From positions 7,254,001 to 7,318,000 of the forward strand of contig JBANAY010000003.1 in the NCBI GenBank assembly GCA_037952775.1: DNA of 64,000 nt, given 5' to 3'. The notes beneath the pieces are model-generated. The model had not been told where the DNA came from. It ran no database searches and worked only from the letters and a program-made list of their open reading frames with translations. Made by a program: the position numbers and the translations under genes. Source of the stretch: Clonostachys chloroleuca. Taxonomy: Eukaryota; Ascomycota; Sordariomycetes; Hypocreales; Bionectriaceae. Shown here piece by piece: positions 37,694-49,579 of the stretch. Position 1 is the first letter of the stretch, and each line of letters starts with the position of its first letter.

Positions 37694-38753
37694 TCATGAT
37701 CGCCTCATGACCTCTTCAGCCGAAGTAACAGCTATATTAGGAAGTCTCTCATCGAGTGTATTCTCATTCGGTACGCGATAATAGCCTAGTCCGATTTGGT
37801 AATGGATGAGTGCAAAGTACGCCTGGTCGCCATCCCCACGCCCGATGGGGGGAAATCCTCGATGAATGAGATCTATCCACTCTTGAGCTTATCCAAGCTG
37901 TCGTGGACAACTTTCAACTTTCAACTTGCAACCTGCGTCTCCTGTTACTTTGGGAATACGTAGGCGCTTGACCGATGACATTACCTCTTGTCTTTTCTGC
38001 AAGTTCAACAAGCTCACTCATTGTCATCGTGTTGGACACAATTGAGCTAACTCTGTCCCAGTGATCTAGGTCCATCAGTCTTCCGATAAAAGTGCCGAGG
38101 TCTTGAGACGTGATGAAATCTGCTTTGGCAGATCCATCGCCGGGGATGACGGCCCATCTCTTTTCCATGTTGACAGCATTGAGCCAGGGATGGAGTGATG
38201 TCTTCCAGTGCGGCATGCCGTAGTAATCCAAAAACAAAACATTGACTACTCGTGTATATGATAGATCTGTACTTTCCAGCTCCCTCTGTGCATCGAGTGT
38301 GTATATTACGCGAGGTGTCAAAGAAGCGTGCCTGTGACCGTTAGCACGGCGGAACTCGGAATTTCGCACGCGTGGACTGGTAGATGGTCATACTCTGGTA
38401 TTTGAAGCTTGTCGTAAGCGCTTACAATGAATCCTCGAGTCGTTGATGAGAGATGGGATACCCGGATGAGATTGATTTGGGCCTCGCTTGCTTTTTCGTC
38501 TCGCACGCTAATTGCAGAGATGAGAGTGTCAATTTTCGCTTGCTGCAAGGTCTGAGCGGTGGCTTCAATATCGTCATACTGAGCGAGAAGGTAGTTGACG
38601 CCCGATGCGGGTAAGATTTCCTATGATAACTAACTTCTATTATAATCCCCCTCGGGAGGGAAAGAAGACCTGTTGGCCGGCGTGCTGGACCAAGCCCTCA
38701 ATGATACATTTTCCTACGGGTCATGTCCCACCAGCAACTGCAATGATGGCCAT
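37694..38753 (-). pseudogene. NmrA-like/isoflavone-reductase-type NAD(P)-binding protein, decayed
   Basis: Recognisable along its whole length: start MAIIAVAGGT (the Rossmann glycine motif), VNYLLAQYDDIEATAQTL, LISAISVRDEKASEAQINLI, RVVNVLFLDYYGMPHWK, and a C-terminus with AYFALIHYQIGLGYYRVP. At least six lesions are visible. A TGA at 38721-38723 stands where the glycine-rich loop should continue, and the donor of the first intron is missing, with TAA/TAG read through. A frame change occurs at about 38361-38378. A 7-bp tandem duplication (CAACTTT, 37908-37921) shifts the frame. A TAG at 37873-37875 and a one-base-short G6 run at 37847-37852 complete the list. The intron at 37933-37984 is still intact. 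Living relatives are NADPH-sensing regulators or aromatic-alcohol reductases. Confidence 0.88.
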
Positions 38754-39731
38754 GGTCACGTCAGATGAGGAAGTTTCAAGTAATTGTTTGCGGAGTAATT
38801 TGTAGAATTTTTATTAAGGGTAAGCAGGGTATACCCTACCTTCATACTGGATGGCTGATGGATGTTGTCGCCGTGGCTTGCTCTTTTCAGAAATGTTTCC
38901 CGGCAAAATGCCGTTACTTGCCTTAATCTCTTCCGACTGGCAGCTCATTAGGTTAGAAGATGTAGAGCTCCCGGTTAGATACTGCTAAGTGGCTTGTGTA
39001 GTATAAGAATGAGTACTGACAACTGGTTTTGCTAAAAGGGAGCAGCCAAGCCCGTACTTCAGAATGGCAATATCCAAGGCCATTGTTACAGTAGTTGGAG
39101 AATGATCTTCAGTATATATCGATCATTCTGGCACGGATATTTCACAGTGCTATAGCTACCTATAGCTCGCTATACCTACTCTATGAATGACTGTAGCTTT
39201 GGCCGGTAGTAATTCTAATTGAGTAAAACGCTGCACTGCAATCGTGACCCAGAATCTCTCCTTCAAGACTTTTTGTAGGTCTAGTCTGCCCGAAACTAAC
39301 CATCGCAATACTTCACTAGACAAGATGACGTAGGTAAAGAGCAACAAAAATTTCTTTGCAAAACACTACTTCGGGGATTGTATCTCAATGCGATATATGG
39401 AAGCTCGTGGTGATTGGCTTTGGCTATAGGATCATACCAAGTGGTTGATTGAGCTTCCAAGTCGTAGCGAACAGCTATGGAGAGGTGACGGCTGCCTAGA
39501 TTGTCCTTGGTGTTCATCTTTACCAAAATTTCTACACCGAAAGCACCTGATGGCTTGCATAGCTGCTATGCTGAGATGTATGTGGCACGCTATTACTCAA
39601 GAAAGATGAAGAAAGTGTTTAAGTAGGATAGACCACTGAGATATTTTAAACACATTGTCCCTCTACCTGAGATCCAAGATCTGCAACCATATCCTTAATG
39701 TTTCTGTGAAGTTTACATGCTGAGAGGCCGG
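38754..39731. other. Intergenic region
   Basis: Flanks of the NmrA-like relic and the zinc-finger gene. No further gene seen. Confidence 0.5.
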
Positions 39732-40787
39732 CTAAACTTGAACGTCCCCATTGATAGGAGCCGTTGCTCCACTAATCTCACAGACGGAGCATTTCATCCT
39801 GTCAGCCTTTCCCGGGCTGATGAGCAAGTGGTCAGACCTAACGTCTAGATCGGACGATTGCATTCTCAGCTTTATACCCACAATACAATCATAGCTCATT
39901 TTGTGGTGATCCTTCAAATGTCGTTCGAGTTGAGCACGAGTGAAGTTCGATGGCGGCGATGACCGACAGCGACCCAGAGCACACTCGAAAGGGCCGTGAG
40001 CCTCCTCCATATGCGACTGTTGCTGGAAATCAGCGACAGTCGCAGAGCAGTGCGTTTGTGTGCACTGAACCTGAGGGTGATCCTCCCTCAGATGTTTCAA
40101 TAACTTATCCTTTCTCTTGAAGCCATCAATGTGAGCTGGGCAGGACTCATCATCGCAAAAGAATGATATGGTGGTCTCATGCTTGCTCGTCACATGTCGG
40201 TTGAGGTCCGCCTGTTTGCCAAAAGGTCGCTTATGTGTACAGCCCAGCACGGTACAAAGCAACGGCTCTTGATGGATATTTCGGACGTGCTGCCTAAACT
40301 GTGAGAGGGTTTTGTATAGCGCCTTGGATCGACAATTCGCCTCAGTGCATTTGTAGGGGGGCCGAGTGGAGTCCCAGCAGAGGAAATTGCTGTGCCCATT
40401 CTATCAGAGGGGAGATCCCACCCCGGGGTAGATCCAGATCCGGAAGAGGTGAACTCGAAATGTGCGCTTTATGGGCCACAGAGTGCCCCGTTAGCGTCGG
40501 TTTAAAAAAAAAACTCACTCCGATTCCGATTGGTTGGATCCGGGCAGCATGGCTGACTGCCCCTCCTGCAAAGCTGCCTGGTTGGGCTCCAAAGCACCTG
40601 CAGAGGCGCCTGGGTCGAAAAGCTCGTTGCTTGCGTTTGCCGCTGGATGATCGAGAGTCTGGGCATCGAGGGCCGGATCAATCATAAAATCGCCCCCGTT
40701 GCAATACTCGTTGAAGTCAAAAGGTTCCTGGTCATCGCCGTGGAAGTACTGAAAGAAGTACATGTCGCGGTCGAACTCAGAGGACAT
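39732..40787 (-). CDS. C2H2 zinc-finger transcription factor
   Basis: Exons 40519-40787 and 39732-40389 join in phase to 308 aa. The N-terminal 90 residues are acidic and rich in Phe, Asn and Glu, a likely activation region. Exon 2 encodes about five C2H2-type fingers in tandem, beginning with YKCTEANC...FRQHVRNIH, LLCTVLGC...LNRHVTSKH, FFCDDESC...LLKHLREDH, VQCTQTHC...SHMEEAH and FECALGRC...LERHLKDHH. The finger spacing is irregular, as in many fungal pathway regulators. Nuclear localisation is expected. The start at 40787 is preferred over an in-frame ATG 48 bp upstream because sequence before it lacks coding character. It sits inside the accessory island and could regulate it, but no target site can be named. 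Confidence 0.85.
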
Positions 40788-42469
40788 CGTTGGCAACTTG
40801 GGTAAGTGAGATTGTTGATTTGAGCGGTGTCGCAAGAAAGGCTGTTCTAGAGCGCTTGGAGAATGGCTGTGAGGGACTTGACGAAAGTTGAAGGCGGTTG
40901 AGTAAAGTGACAGCTATCAGAGAGACGGAGTGTACTTTGGTTTTATTAGGAGGCGCGGCCATGCGCCCCAAAGACTCTGACGCTTGCGAGCGCCCTTCTA
41001 GTGCAAGCTTTGCATATATGTGCTGACGGTCGCAATGTATGTCATGTTTCATATATATGCAGGAGGTAATCAGCCGCTGCAGTGAAGCCAGAGGACAACC
41101 GCTCATATCACGTGGCCCAACGCCATAGGTGCCCTGTCAAAAACAGATTACCTGACTCACCGCGCCATGTTAGAACATCTGAAAGAAGATCCCGTACTTG
41201 AAGCTTGCCAAGGGTTTGCTCTTGGGCAGTCGCCTCATCAGACTCTTGTTGGAAATTGGCTTGGCTCCTCCTTTTCAGTTCTCACCGTGTTCGTATCGAT
41301 ATACATGATGGACGACTCTGTCGCATAGGACGCACCCAACGTCAGCGGAGGCGAGGAGTGAGGCTGAGGTGGGATGGTGGATGTCCACTCGGTGTATTTC
41401 CCCGTGACTGAGCATAGAACCGGCTCACCTGTTGTTCAGGCCGCTTGTCTTTACGTCCCATCTCCGCAAGTTCGCTTGGATCACCTCCCAATCTAGAGTC
41501 ATGGTATCTACTGTTGCGTAGATAAAAGTTGGTGGTGAGCGTATTCATAAACGACGCTTAAAATAATATGTCGCAGCGGGCTCTTGGTGAATATTGGGCT
41601 CAGCCCCTCAAGCTATGGTGTCTTGTCATGAGATTGGTTAAAGCGCTACGGCTGTCTCGCTATTGTATATAAACTTCTTAGACTTTTAAGTAACTTATGC
41701 TCAGGTGTTTGTAAGCACTTTTTTAAATTCGGAGCACCAGTCCTAAATGTCTTCTTCGGGAGGATTGCATTACTAACGTGATGAGGCGCAGTTACTTGAT
41801 AATCCGAAATTTATGCCTGTATACCGTTTACTTTGATCATTAAAGTCATTAATGATTGTGGAACTGCGGCTTCATTTGTTTCAATGTATCTGTGTAGATG
41901 AAAGAAGTTCGATGATGGGAAAATATGCCCAGGCTCTCTTACATAGTCCCTCAAATACTTGGCTTTGATGACTACAACTACCTATTTCCAAGGAAATCTA
42001 ACATGAAGTTGCATCTGCTTTGGTCTTCCCGCCCTTTTCAAGGGTCATTTCTTTCCGCAATACTATATCACATGGCTAGCTAAGACCATTTAGCCCACCA
42101 TTGGCTCTTCTCCTCGAGCCGACTGGGTGGGGTCGGGAGCCGAACGGCGAGCCGTGCCAAAAAACGAGCCGTATGCGAGCCGGAGCCATGGGTTGGAGCT
42201 CCCGGACTTTGCTTCGCGCCCAAGTCATGGCCTTGACAACGTGACTGGGGAGCTGATTGATCAATTTTCGCACATGTCACAGCCAGAACAGACCTCGGTC
42301 AGACCTTCTAGCCTAATATGAATGCGAAGCCCCCTCAGAGTCCCTACGCATGACCTCGATCGTGGGAGCGTTGATAGCACCGAATTCTCATCTTGTAATG
42401 GTCAATGCAAAACTCCATTTTGCTTCCTCCTAACCTTGTAAAACAACAACACCCAAGCCTTCAGAAGCC
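40788..42469. other. Intergenic region between divergent genes
   Basis: No supportable gene. The right third carries the GAGCCG cluster listed separately. A short minus-strand frame around 41.4-41.5 kb faintly resembles the N-terminus of an amino-acid permease but is too weak to call. Confidence 0.5.
42116..42182. promoter_or_regulatory. Cluster of five GAGCCG hexamers
   Basis: Perfect GAGCCG at 42116, 42137, 42149, 42166 and 42177, all in the same orientation within 67 bp. They lie about 290-350 bp upstream of the acyl-CoA dehydrogenase start. A random hexamer is expected about once per 2 kb counting both strands. The same hexamer is dense in the ligase 2/Zn2Cys6 promoter. Confidence 0.6.
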
Positions 42470-44404
42470 ATGGCCGATCATACTCCTGTCTCATCATCTT
42501 CCACGACGGGTTTCTTTCAACAACTGCCGACTGTCTTGCCACAATACACATCTGGAGCCTCTGCTACCAGTTCAAGCGAATTCACCGACGATGCGGCCCT
42601 CAATCGACTCATAAAGCAGTATCTGCCTCCCGTAGGTCAGAGGGATGTTGGCAAAGCAATGCATGACATGTCACGACTTGTTCTGACGCCCGAAATTCTG
42701 AACCACGCAGTGGAGGCCGAGACGGTGACCCCTTACTTACGGCCGCTTACAACTTTTGGTGAGATTAACGAGAATGACCCTCTTGTCACTTGCCAAGGCT
42801 GGAAGGCGCTCAAGGCTATCGGGATACAGTCCGGAGTTGTTTCAAGTGCCTATGATGAGTCTGTCACCTCGTACAATCGCCGACTACACCAATTCTTGCT
42901 CAACCATACTTGGCACCATACGTCTACCCTAACGATGTGTCCGATGACCATGACGGACGGAGCTGCCAGCCTGATCTCGAAGCATTTGGAAGACGAAGAT
43001 GACGATCAGCCTGGGCGACTCACGGTTCTTAAAGAGTACTACCGACGCCTGACCAGCGACAATCAAGCTGAAGCATGGACTAGTGGTCAGTGGATGACTG
43101 AGAGATCCGGAGGTAGTGATGTGAGAGGCACCGAGACCGTCGCCACCAGATTGAGTCTTGAAACTAGCCAAGAAGGGCAAGATAGTCTTAGCCAGCCTCT
43201 GGGTCCATGGAGCATTGATGGGTTCAAGTGGTTCAGCAGTGCCACCGACTCGGATATGACGATGCTTCTAGCCCAGACGTCCAAAGGCCTTAGTGCTTTC
43301 GTCGTTCCTATGCGGCGCAAGGCAGGTAATGGAACTCGGCTTAACGGGATTCGCATCTCGAGACTCAAGAACAAGATGGGAACCAAAGGTCTTCCTACCG
43401 CCGAGCTAGAACTGAAAGGTGCTCGTGGATGGCTCCTTGGGCAAGAAGGGAAGGGTATTCGAGAGATCTCCACGATCCTCAATATTACGCGCCTCCACAC
43501 CGGTGCTGGCAGTGTATCGTACTGGTCCCGTGGCCTTGCTGTGAGCAGGGCATACACAAAGGCTCGCAAGGTCCGCGGTGCTTACTTGTACGAGAACCTG
43601 CAGCACAACTACTGGATGGCGGGTGAGACAGTGAAGTACTGGGGTGCAATCTCTCTGACGTTCTTTGGAGTAGCTTTGTTAGGCTGCAATGAGCAAGGTG
43701 TCGGTGTTATGAAGGGAACTCTTAGTGAGGCATTAATTCCCAATGATGAGGTTGCAAGAGACCTCCTCAGGCTTCTAACGCCGGTCATCAAGGCACAAGT
43801 CAGCATGGCTGGGGTAGCCGGCATCCGCGCTAACATGGAATGCCTCGGAGGAGTCGGATACTGTGAAAATCAGGAGGATGGAGGCATACTGAACCTCGCC
43901 AAGATCTTCCGAGACTCTGTTGTGCAGACAATCTGGGAAGGAACCGTGAGCGTTATGGCCGATGATGTTGGGCGTGTCCTAAGGGACGAGCGCATTGCTA
44001 AGGGGCGGATTATCGAGGATGTGTTTGCTCCATGGGTGAAGAGGACTCTGAATTCCTGTTCTCAGAAGTTCTCTACGGAATGTGCCGCGGTTCAGAAGAG
44101 GCTTAATGCTCTTCTTCAATTGGTCTCGCGTGTCAAGACTAACCCTCCACAGCTTGAGTACAGTGGAAGATGGCTTCTGGATCACATCGAGGTGATTGCT
44201 ACGGCCGTCCTTTTACTTCATGATGCTAACACAGATAACGATGAGGTCACATGCCACATTGCATGCCGGTATGTCTCATCCAAGGTATCTGAAGATACTC
44301 TGAAGCAAAGAGGTGATGTCGATTGGGCGGCTGAGGCAATCATGGATCGCAAGATTTTCTTGGGTGTGGACTTTGTGCCGAGTCCCATTGAACCAAAGCT
44401 TTGA
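42470..44404 (+). CDS. AidB-like acyl-CoA dehydrogenase
   Basis: An intronless 644-aa flavoprotein. The middle matches the AidB branch of acyl-CoA dehydrogenases: the FAD-binding segment GQWMTERSGGSDV (about residue 207), then GFKWFSSATDSDMTMLLAQT, then the substrate-domain helix ending in KIFRDSVVQTIWEGT. The Glu in WEGT (about residue 487) is the candidate catalytic base. It is longer than E. coli AidB (541 aa) because of an N-terminal extension rich in Ser/Thr and a C-terminal helical addition. The end -PKL resembles a peroxisomal PTS1 signal. Expected reaction: FAD-dependent alpha,beta-desaturation of an acyl-CoA, possibly one produced by the adjacent ligases (inference). The reading frame is intact, with a GAGCCG cluster upstream. 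Confidence 0.9.
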   Translation: MADHTPVSSSSTTGFFQQLPTVLPQYTSGASATSSSEFTDDAALNRLIKQYLPPVGQRDVGKAMHDMSRLVLTPEILNHAVEAETVTPYLRPLTTFGEINENDPLVTCQGWKALKAIGIQSGVVSSAYDESVTSYNRRLHQFLLNHTWHHTSTLTMCPMTMTDGAASLISKHLEDEDDDQPGRLTVLKEYYRRLTSDNQAEAWTSGQWMTERSGGSDVRGTETVATRLSLETSQEGQDSLSQPLGPWSIDGFKWFSSATDSDMTMLLAQTSKGLSAFVVPMRRKAGNGTRLNGIRISRLKNKMGTKGLPTAELELKGARGWLLGQEGKGIREISTILNITRLHTGAGSVSYWSRGLAVSRAYTKARKVRGAYLYENLQHNYWMAGETVKYWGAISLTFFGVALLGCNEQGVGVMKGTLSEALIPNDEVARDLLRLLTPVIKAQVSMAGVAGIRANMECLGGVGYCENQEDGGILNLAKIFRDSVVQTIWEGTVSVMADDVGRVLRDERIAKGRIIEDVFAPWVKRTLNSCSQKFSTECAAVQKRLNALLQLVSRVKTNPPQLEYSGRWLLDHIEVIATAVLLLHDANTDNDEVTCHIACRYVSSKVSEDTLKQRGDVDWAAEAIMDRKIFLGVDFVPSPIEPKL

Positions 44405-44879
44405 GATTGGCAACGAACGTTTACCTAGGAACTTTCATTTTTAGCTCAACTACTTGTAGTATTTGGATAAACATTATCATTCCTCTTCTCAAGCGTTCCC
44501 CGCCTACTCTGCTTATTTCTGGAACTAATCATTCGAGACTTGAGTGTCTTCTAAGATTGAACGCCCTTGGCCCCTTCGAATAAGACTGATGGTGCTTCAA
44601 ACAGACCTGAGCAGCTGAACTTCATTTAGAGAGGATAAATCTTACCAAGGCAAGCGGTAGCAATCAACACTGTCTAAGAAATTCGTTACTTGATCCTGAA
44701 TATGGAAGAATCTCCAACTCTCATTTGTATAGCTAATGACTCCTACATTCGTCGAACACACGTAGACGACCTAGTTACAGCATCATAACCGTAAATAATT
44801 CATGAGGGCCGTATATACTAGGTATTTTTAGGACGGCCAAAATTCCATGCGCTCCTTTGGCGGTTGAGCCGATTACAGG
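44405..44879. other. Intergenic region between convergent genes
   Basis: 3' flanks only. No coding signal recognised. Confidence 0.5.
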
Positions 44880-46668
44880 CTAGATCGTGTAGCGGAATCC
44901 CTCAAGCCCCTCAATAATCGTTAGACCCTGATCAGCCTTCTTATTGCATCTTCTGAAGTGAATGGAGAGCAAAGCCACTATGATGATCACGAGGCTATTG
45001 CTGGTGATGGTAGCATAGATGCCAGGTCGGTAAAGGGGAGAATCCTGGGTGCGGAAAACAAGTGAGCCAGCAATGCCGCCAATACCTCCAAAGCCTACTA
45101 GTGTGGCGGAGCAAAAAGCACGCTTCCACTGTCCCCGGATATTATTGGCCTATACAAAGATTATTAGAGTTTTCCCCAAGATTTTCAGTCAATGAAATGA
45201 CTGACCTGATATGCCATGATCGTGGGAAGGTTGGTGTTTGCAGCTGCAGCGACCATGAAGACAGCAAAGTAACGAGAGCCGATGCTCGTCGTGAATCCCT
45301 AATATAATCCTGAGCAATAATTATGTTAATGGATATACAAGACTTACCATAAGAACGAGTCCGACGATAGTAAGAGTACTGCAGGTAATCAAGATAGGTG
45401 CCTTCGTCTTATACTTATCACCAAACCAAGACACAATCATCATCATAATACGGGCCATCACGTAGGGAGGGGCTACCAGAAGCTGCGAGGCTGCAACAGA
45501 AAACCCCATGCCTCGAAGAATGATAGGCAGGAAATAAGCAACGGTGTAGGATGTTGTGGTGACGAAGCAGAAGATAAGAGCAAACCCCCAAACTTTCGGA
45601 TCAAGGCCGCTGGCTGCCCACTTCTTAAAGTCGAACTTGTCGGTGTCGGCATCGTCCCGGTCAGCGGCGATCCTGCGGATTACCCATTGACATTCACGGT
45701 CAGACAAAAAGTTCCACGACTTCTCGACGCTGCGGTCAGGAAAATCGACAATGGTGAAATATCCAACGCAAGCGATCATCATCGTTCTAGACGGCGAGCA
45801 CCCTGTTAGTTGCGAGTTTAAAGCGTTCAGTTCCGGGGGAAATATACACACATGATACCTTCAATAATGAAGATCCAGCGCCAGCCACGGTAGTTGGAAA
45901 GCCCATCCTGAATGTGGTCAAATCAGTGCTAGGTCTCAAAGATTTAGAGATAATGCGAGATATTGACAAACCATTTGCGTAAGCCCGTACGCAAGAACGC
46001 CAAAAAACCCACTAGCCAGAATGCCGATCAGATAGAAGAAAGAATAACGGCGATGAAGTTCATGGCTAGAAAATCAGGTTGAGATGAGGTGTAGGCAACT
46101 TGGGAAAAAGCCTGCCTCAAAGGCACCGAGAAGGACACGGAGAGGCGTCATGGCCCACCAGATATTCACAAAGCCATGACCGAGTTGCAAGTAAAGGAGT
46201 CAACACCAGTGCCTTCAACGGGGATGTTATACCTACCATAACAACACCCCATAGAAGCAAATTCCGGCCAGAAAGGGCCTGGGGCCGACCCTTCGCAACA
46301 TTATAGTTGCTGGTGGTTGCAGTAAAGTGTATGTAATAAAGAAGAGAAGGACTAGGATAGACTATTGAACATAATAGTCAGCAAACAGGGTCTATGAGTC
46401 TCCAAACCTAGCTAATTCTTTACATATCTGTCGCCAACCAAGACGAGATCTTCATCCATGCCAGCAATCGCTGCACTGGACAGATTGGTGCGGTCAATCA
46501 GACTGATACAATACATGACGCCGCATGTTGTTACAAGACGCCGGTCAATACGACGCTTGATGCGTTTTTCTTCGGCCGGCGTGAACTCATGGATGCCTCT
46601 TGGTCCGAATCCTTAACCTCGCGGCCTTCCATATGCGCAATCTCTTGTTTGACTTCTGTGTCTGCCAT
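44880..46668 (-). pseudogene. MFS transporter, anion:cation symporter (Dal5-like) family, broken
   Basis: Exon parts can be followed at 46424-46668, 46237-46361, about 45972-46190, 45859-45907, 45348-45802, 45206-45298 and 44880-45149. Recognisable family blocks: KRRIDRRLV before helix 1, DRTNLSSAAIAGM, FITYTLLQPPATIMLRRVGP, LRVLLGAFEAGFFPS, NYRGWRWIFIIEG, and ANNIRGQWKRA late in the protein. Relatives carry carboxylates, allantoate or vitamins. Three lesions: a one-base deletion near 46581-46605 separates the start from the first helix, no AG acceptor is available before the exon encoding GHGFVNIWWAM, and a TGA at 46074-46076 replaces the tryptophan after LIST. The last could instead be part of an atypical very short intron. 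The 3' half is clean, so decay appears recent. Confidence 0.75.
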
Positions 46669-47348
46669 AATGGCTAACTTTGTATAGAAGGTCTGCGAGG
46701 TAAAAGATTTCTCAAATTGAAGGCTTATTGCTTGCCCAAGACTTTGGAAAGTGTTGATGAGCTCAGTCAGGGAAGTGGTCGGCCAGTAACAACTTATGCA
46801 CCCGAGAGGATACACCTTGTTTGTGACTGCCCTTGAGACTTTGTGCAGGGCTTGCTTTCCCCACGGGGACCCCATAGACCGGGGAAACTTGGCATTCAAG
46901 ATGCATGCTGCTAGTGGGTTCTAGACCAGTTGGTGTGGAATAGCCCCTATTTCTGATAGTGACCGTGAGCCGGCGGCTCACTCACCAAGCGTAGAGATTG
47001 GCACTGTGAACGAGGGGAAGCTACCACACACCCTCACGATGTAATTGATATCCGGCGCGCAAAGCTACAGCACTTTGGGTCTGATGATACGTCACTGGCC
47101 GAGTTCGGCTCCTTTACCTGAAAGTGTGGGCATATCAAATTGTTCGCATGGTTAGGAGCAGACCTGAAAATGATAACGTGTGCCCCCTTCAACAAATATA
47201 ACGAGACTAAGATTTTCTTCCCATCGCAGGAAATAATGCCCGTTCGTTCCCTTGTCCTGATATTGTAATTGGTCTATTTAGTAGTATTTGAATTGCATAA
47301 TTCAACCACCAGCTTCTATTCTCAAACATCGCGACTATTGAAGCCTGT
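46669..47348. other. Promoter of the MFS gene and 3' flank of ligase 2
   Basis: Contains the palindrome at 46965-46981 and another CGGCTC at 47106-47111. No gene. Confidence 0.5.
46965..46981. promoter_or_regulatory. Palindrome GTGAGCC-GGC-GGCTCAC upstream of the MFS gene
   Basis: Perfect 7-bp inverted arms around GGC. The core GAGCCGGCGGCTC (46967-46979) is identical to a 13-bp palindrome at 49555-49567. CCG-N-CGG everted triplets are typical of Zn2Cys6 factor targets. It lies about 300 bp upstream of the MFS start codon. Confidence 0.6.
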
Positions 47349-49226
47349 TCATAGTCTGGCCACTTGAGACTCCTTCTTCACAAGCTCGCGAAGCTCTCTT
47401 CTCAGAATTTTGCCAGTCGGGCTCTTGGGGATTGCTTTAAGATAAACCACACCGCCACGCAATTGCTTATAAGAGGCAAGTTCTCTTTTGACGAAAGCCT
47501 GGACGTCCTCTCTGGGCACCTTTGTAGGGTCTGCCACAATATAAGCCCTCGGGACTTCGTTGCCATCCTCTCCCGGCACCGGTATACCAATTACAGCTGC
47601 ATCCATAATGAGAGGGTGGGTTAGCAAAAGGGCTTCCAACTCTGCAGGCGCAACTTGAAGTCCCTTATATTTGATGAGCTCCTGTACATAAGGTTTTCAG
47701 TCAGTGCAAAGTATGTGACTATCAGAATGTGGTGGCTTACTTTTTTGCGATCAACAATGTAGAACTTGTTGTTTCGGCGGAGGCCTATATCTCCAGTCTT
47801 AAACCACTCACCACACTTCGTGAAGGCTTCCCTCGTTGCTTTCGGATTTTCCCAATATCCTGGCGATACGGTCTGGCCCTGAACCACGAACTCACCAGGA
47901 TGTCCATCTTCCACGTCGTTTTCTTCATCGTCAAGGATACGTAACTTTGTATTAGGTTGAATCTCCGATATGCACCCCGTATCATCCTTTTCGTCCCAAG
48001 GCTGTATAGTGACACTCCCTGTCGTCTCGCTCATGCCCCAGACCTGTGATACAGTGCAGCCCAGCTTTTTCTCCACAGCCTTGGTAAGTTCAGGTCCCAT
48101 CGGTGCTGCCCCGGATAAAGCATGATAGAGTGTTCGGAAGTGGTCCGTGACCTGGGAGCTCTGCGCTATGAGGAGATAGATGGGAGGGACACTAAAAAAT
48201 GTAGTAATCTCAAGGCTCCGGTTGTAGTTGATGAACTGAGTGAAGTCGAACTTAGGCATCCAAAAGACTGTTCCACCATGCACGGCCGGATGGATGAAAT
48301 AACCCTGCATGCCAGCGATGTGTGCAGCTGGAACGTGGGAAAGCGTCCGGTACTGAAAGGAGAAAGTTGGGTCTTGGGCTCGTTGGCGGCGGACAAAGTC
48401 GCGATGGCTGTAACCGATAGCAAGGGCATAAGCTACCATATTTGCTTGTGTGATAATGACGCCTAAGACAGATCAGCACCAGGCATTGTGCTACGGATTG
48501 ACCACTTCATGTCTCTACCTTTCGGGGCTCCAGTCGTCCCACTGCTATAGACAAGACAAATGGTGCGCTTGGCTAGAACGCACGGGTCTGTGATCTTCTC
48601 CCATGGAAGCTCTTTTGTTGGTTGAGACAGCAGCTCTTTGCCCTTATGCGAGAAAAGACTCCTCTTGCCTTTCGTACTATCAAGCGTGATGATTCTTTCC
48701 AATGGAAAGCGGACTTGATGGGCGGCTTCTTTGGCGGTTTTGAAACAATCAGGAGATGTTATCAAGAGGGTCGCTTTCCCATCTTCAATCTGGCGCTTCA
48801 GCTCCGAAGTCGTCAGGCTACTACTCGCAGCGCTGTAAATCCCCCCGCTGCGATTGTACCGTAGAAGATAGTTGGGAGGAGGACTTGACCAGAGGAGATA
48901 CAAACAACGACGTCTTTTCCAGGCCCGGAAGCTCCGATCTGATATTGATGTCGGAGAATATGGGCCACATGTTTGGTGTACGAGGCAGTCTGCGCTTTAG
49001 TAATGATATTTTCCGGGTGGCTGGCCTCCACATGGAGTACTGTGGAATCCTCAGACGGTACATGGGCAGATTCTGCGTCGGAGAAAGTAAGTTTAAGCTG
49101 CTGCATAACCAGACCGGGTGTGCTTTACGTACCAAATAGAACAGTCAAGAGATCGAGATCTGGAAGGTCATAGTCAACCTTTGCATTGTAAATGACTTTC
49201 CCTGTCATCTTGAATTTAACAGTCAT
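47349..49226 (-). CDS. Acyl-CoA ligase, 4CL-like, peroxisomal (frame broken once)
   Basis: Exons 49133-49226, 48519-49072, 47741-48462 and 47349-47681 would encode 567 aa. ANL motifs: VYSSGTTGAPKGV (completed across an intron), VWGMSETTG, DGHPGEFVVQG, EWFKTGDIG, the core ELIKYKGLQVAPAELE and the catalytic lysine in PKSPTGKILRRELREL. The C-terminus -ARL is a canonical PTS1, so peroxisomal import is expected. The frame breaks at the C6 run 48841-48846 (G6 on the coding strand), where one more G would join IAAGG to IYSAASSSL, the normal family sequence. The exon phases add up only with that extra base. It shares a 540-bp promoter with the Zn2Cys6 regulator transcribed the other way. The acid substrate is unknown. 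Confidence 0.88.
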
Positions 49227-49424
49227 ATAAGACGCCCTTTTAGGTAGCAATTCCGCTTTGCAGACCGTGAAACGAGAAGGAGCCTGAATATATTAATGGA
49301 TATGGCGGAATTAGGGCAAAAACTACAGATTGGTCCTCAATCTTTCGCCGGAACAACTCAGGGGCACAATGCAAGTCTCCCCAAGCCTAGACTAGAAAGC
49401 GAGCTCAAGTGCAGAGTTAGAACA

Positions 49425-49579
49425 GAGCCGGTCATTCTAGACCGGAACACAGCCAAGTTCTCCAACAAAGTTAGACAATGGGGAAGGTTGCTTGCACTAG
49501 CAAGGTTGACCCCCAGTTTCTGTTGGAGCCGAGCCTTGGCTTGCAAGGGAGTTGGAGCCGGCGGCTCTCGGCTCGGCTC
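49425..49579. promoter_or_regulatory. Divergent promoter with six GAGCCG/CGGCTC motifs
   Basis: GAGCCG at 49425, 49526 and 49555, and CGGCTC at 49562, 49569 and 49574. One more GAGCCG lies at 49720. The pair at 49555-49567 forms the palindrome GAGCCGGCGGCTC, also found upstream of the MFS gene. The segment lies between the ligase 2 and Zn2Cys6 regulator starts, so it could serve both genes and allow autoregulation (inference). Confidence 0.6.

Noticed and set aside
41342..41548. Possible N-terminus of an amino-acid permease on the minus strand (SELAEMGRKDKR)
   Set aside because: The resemblance covers about 12 residues only, and no downstream exon with transmembrane helices follows.
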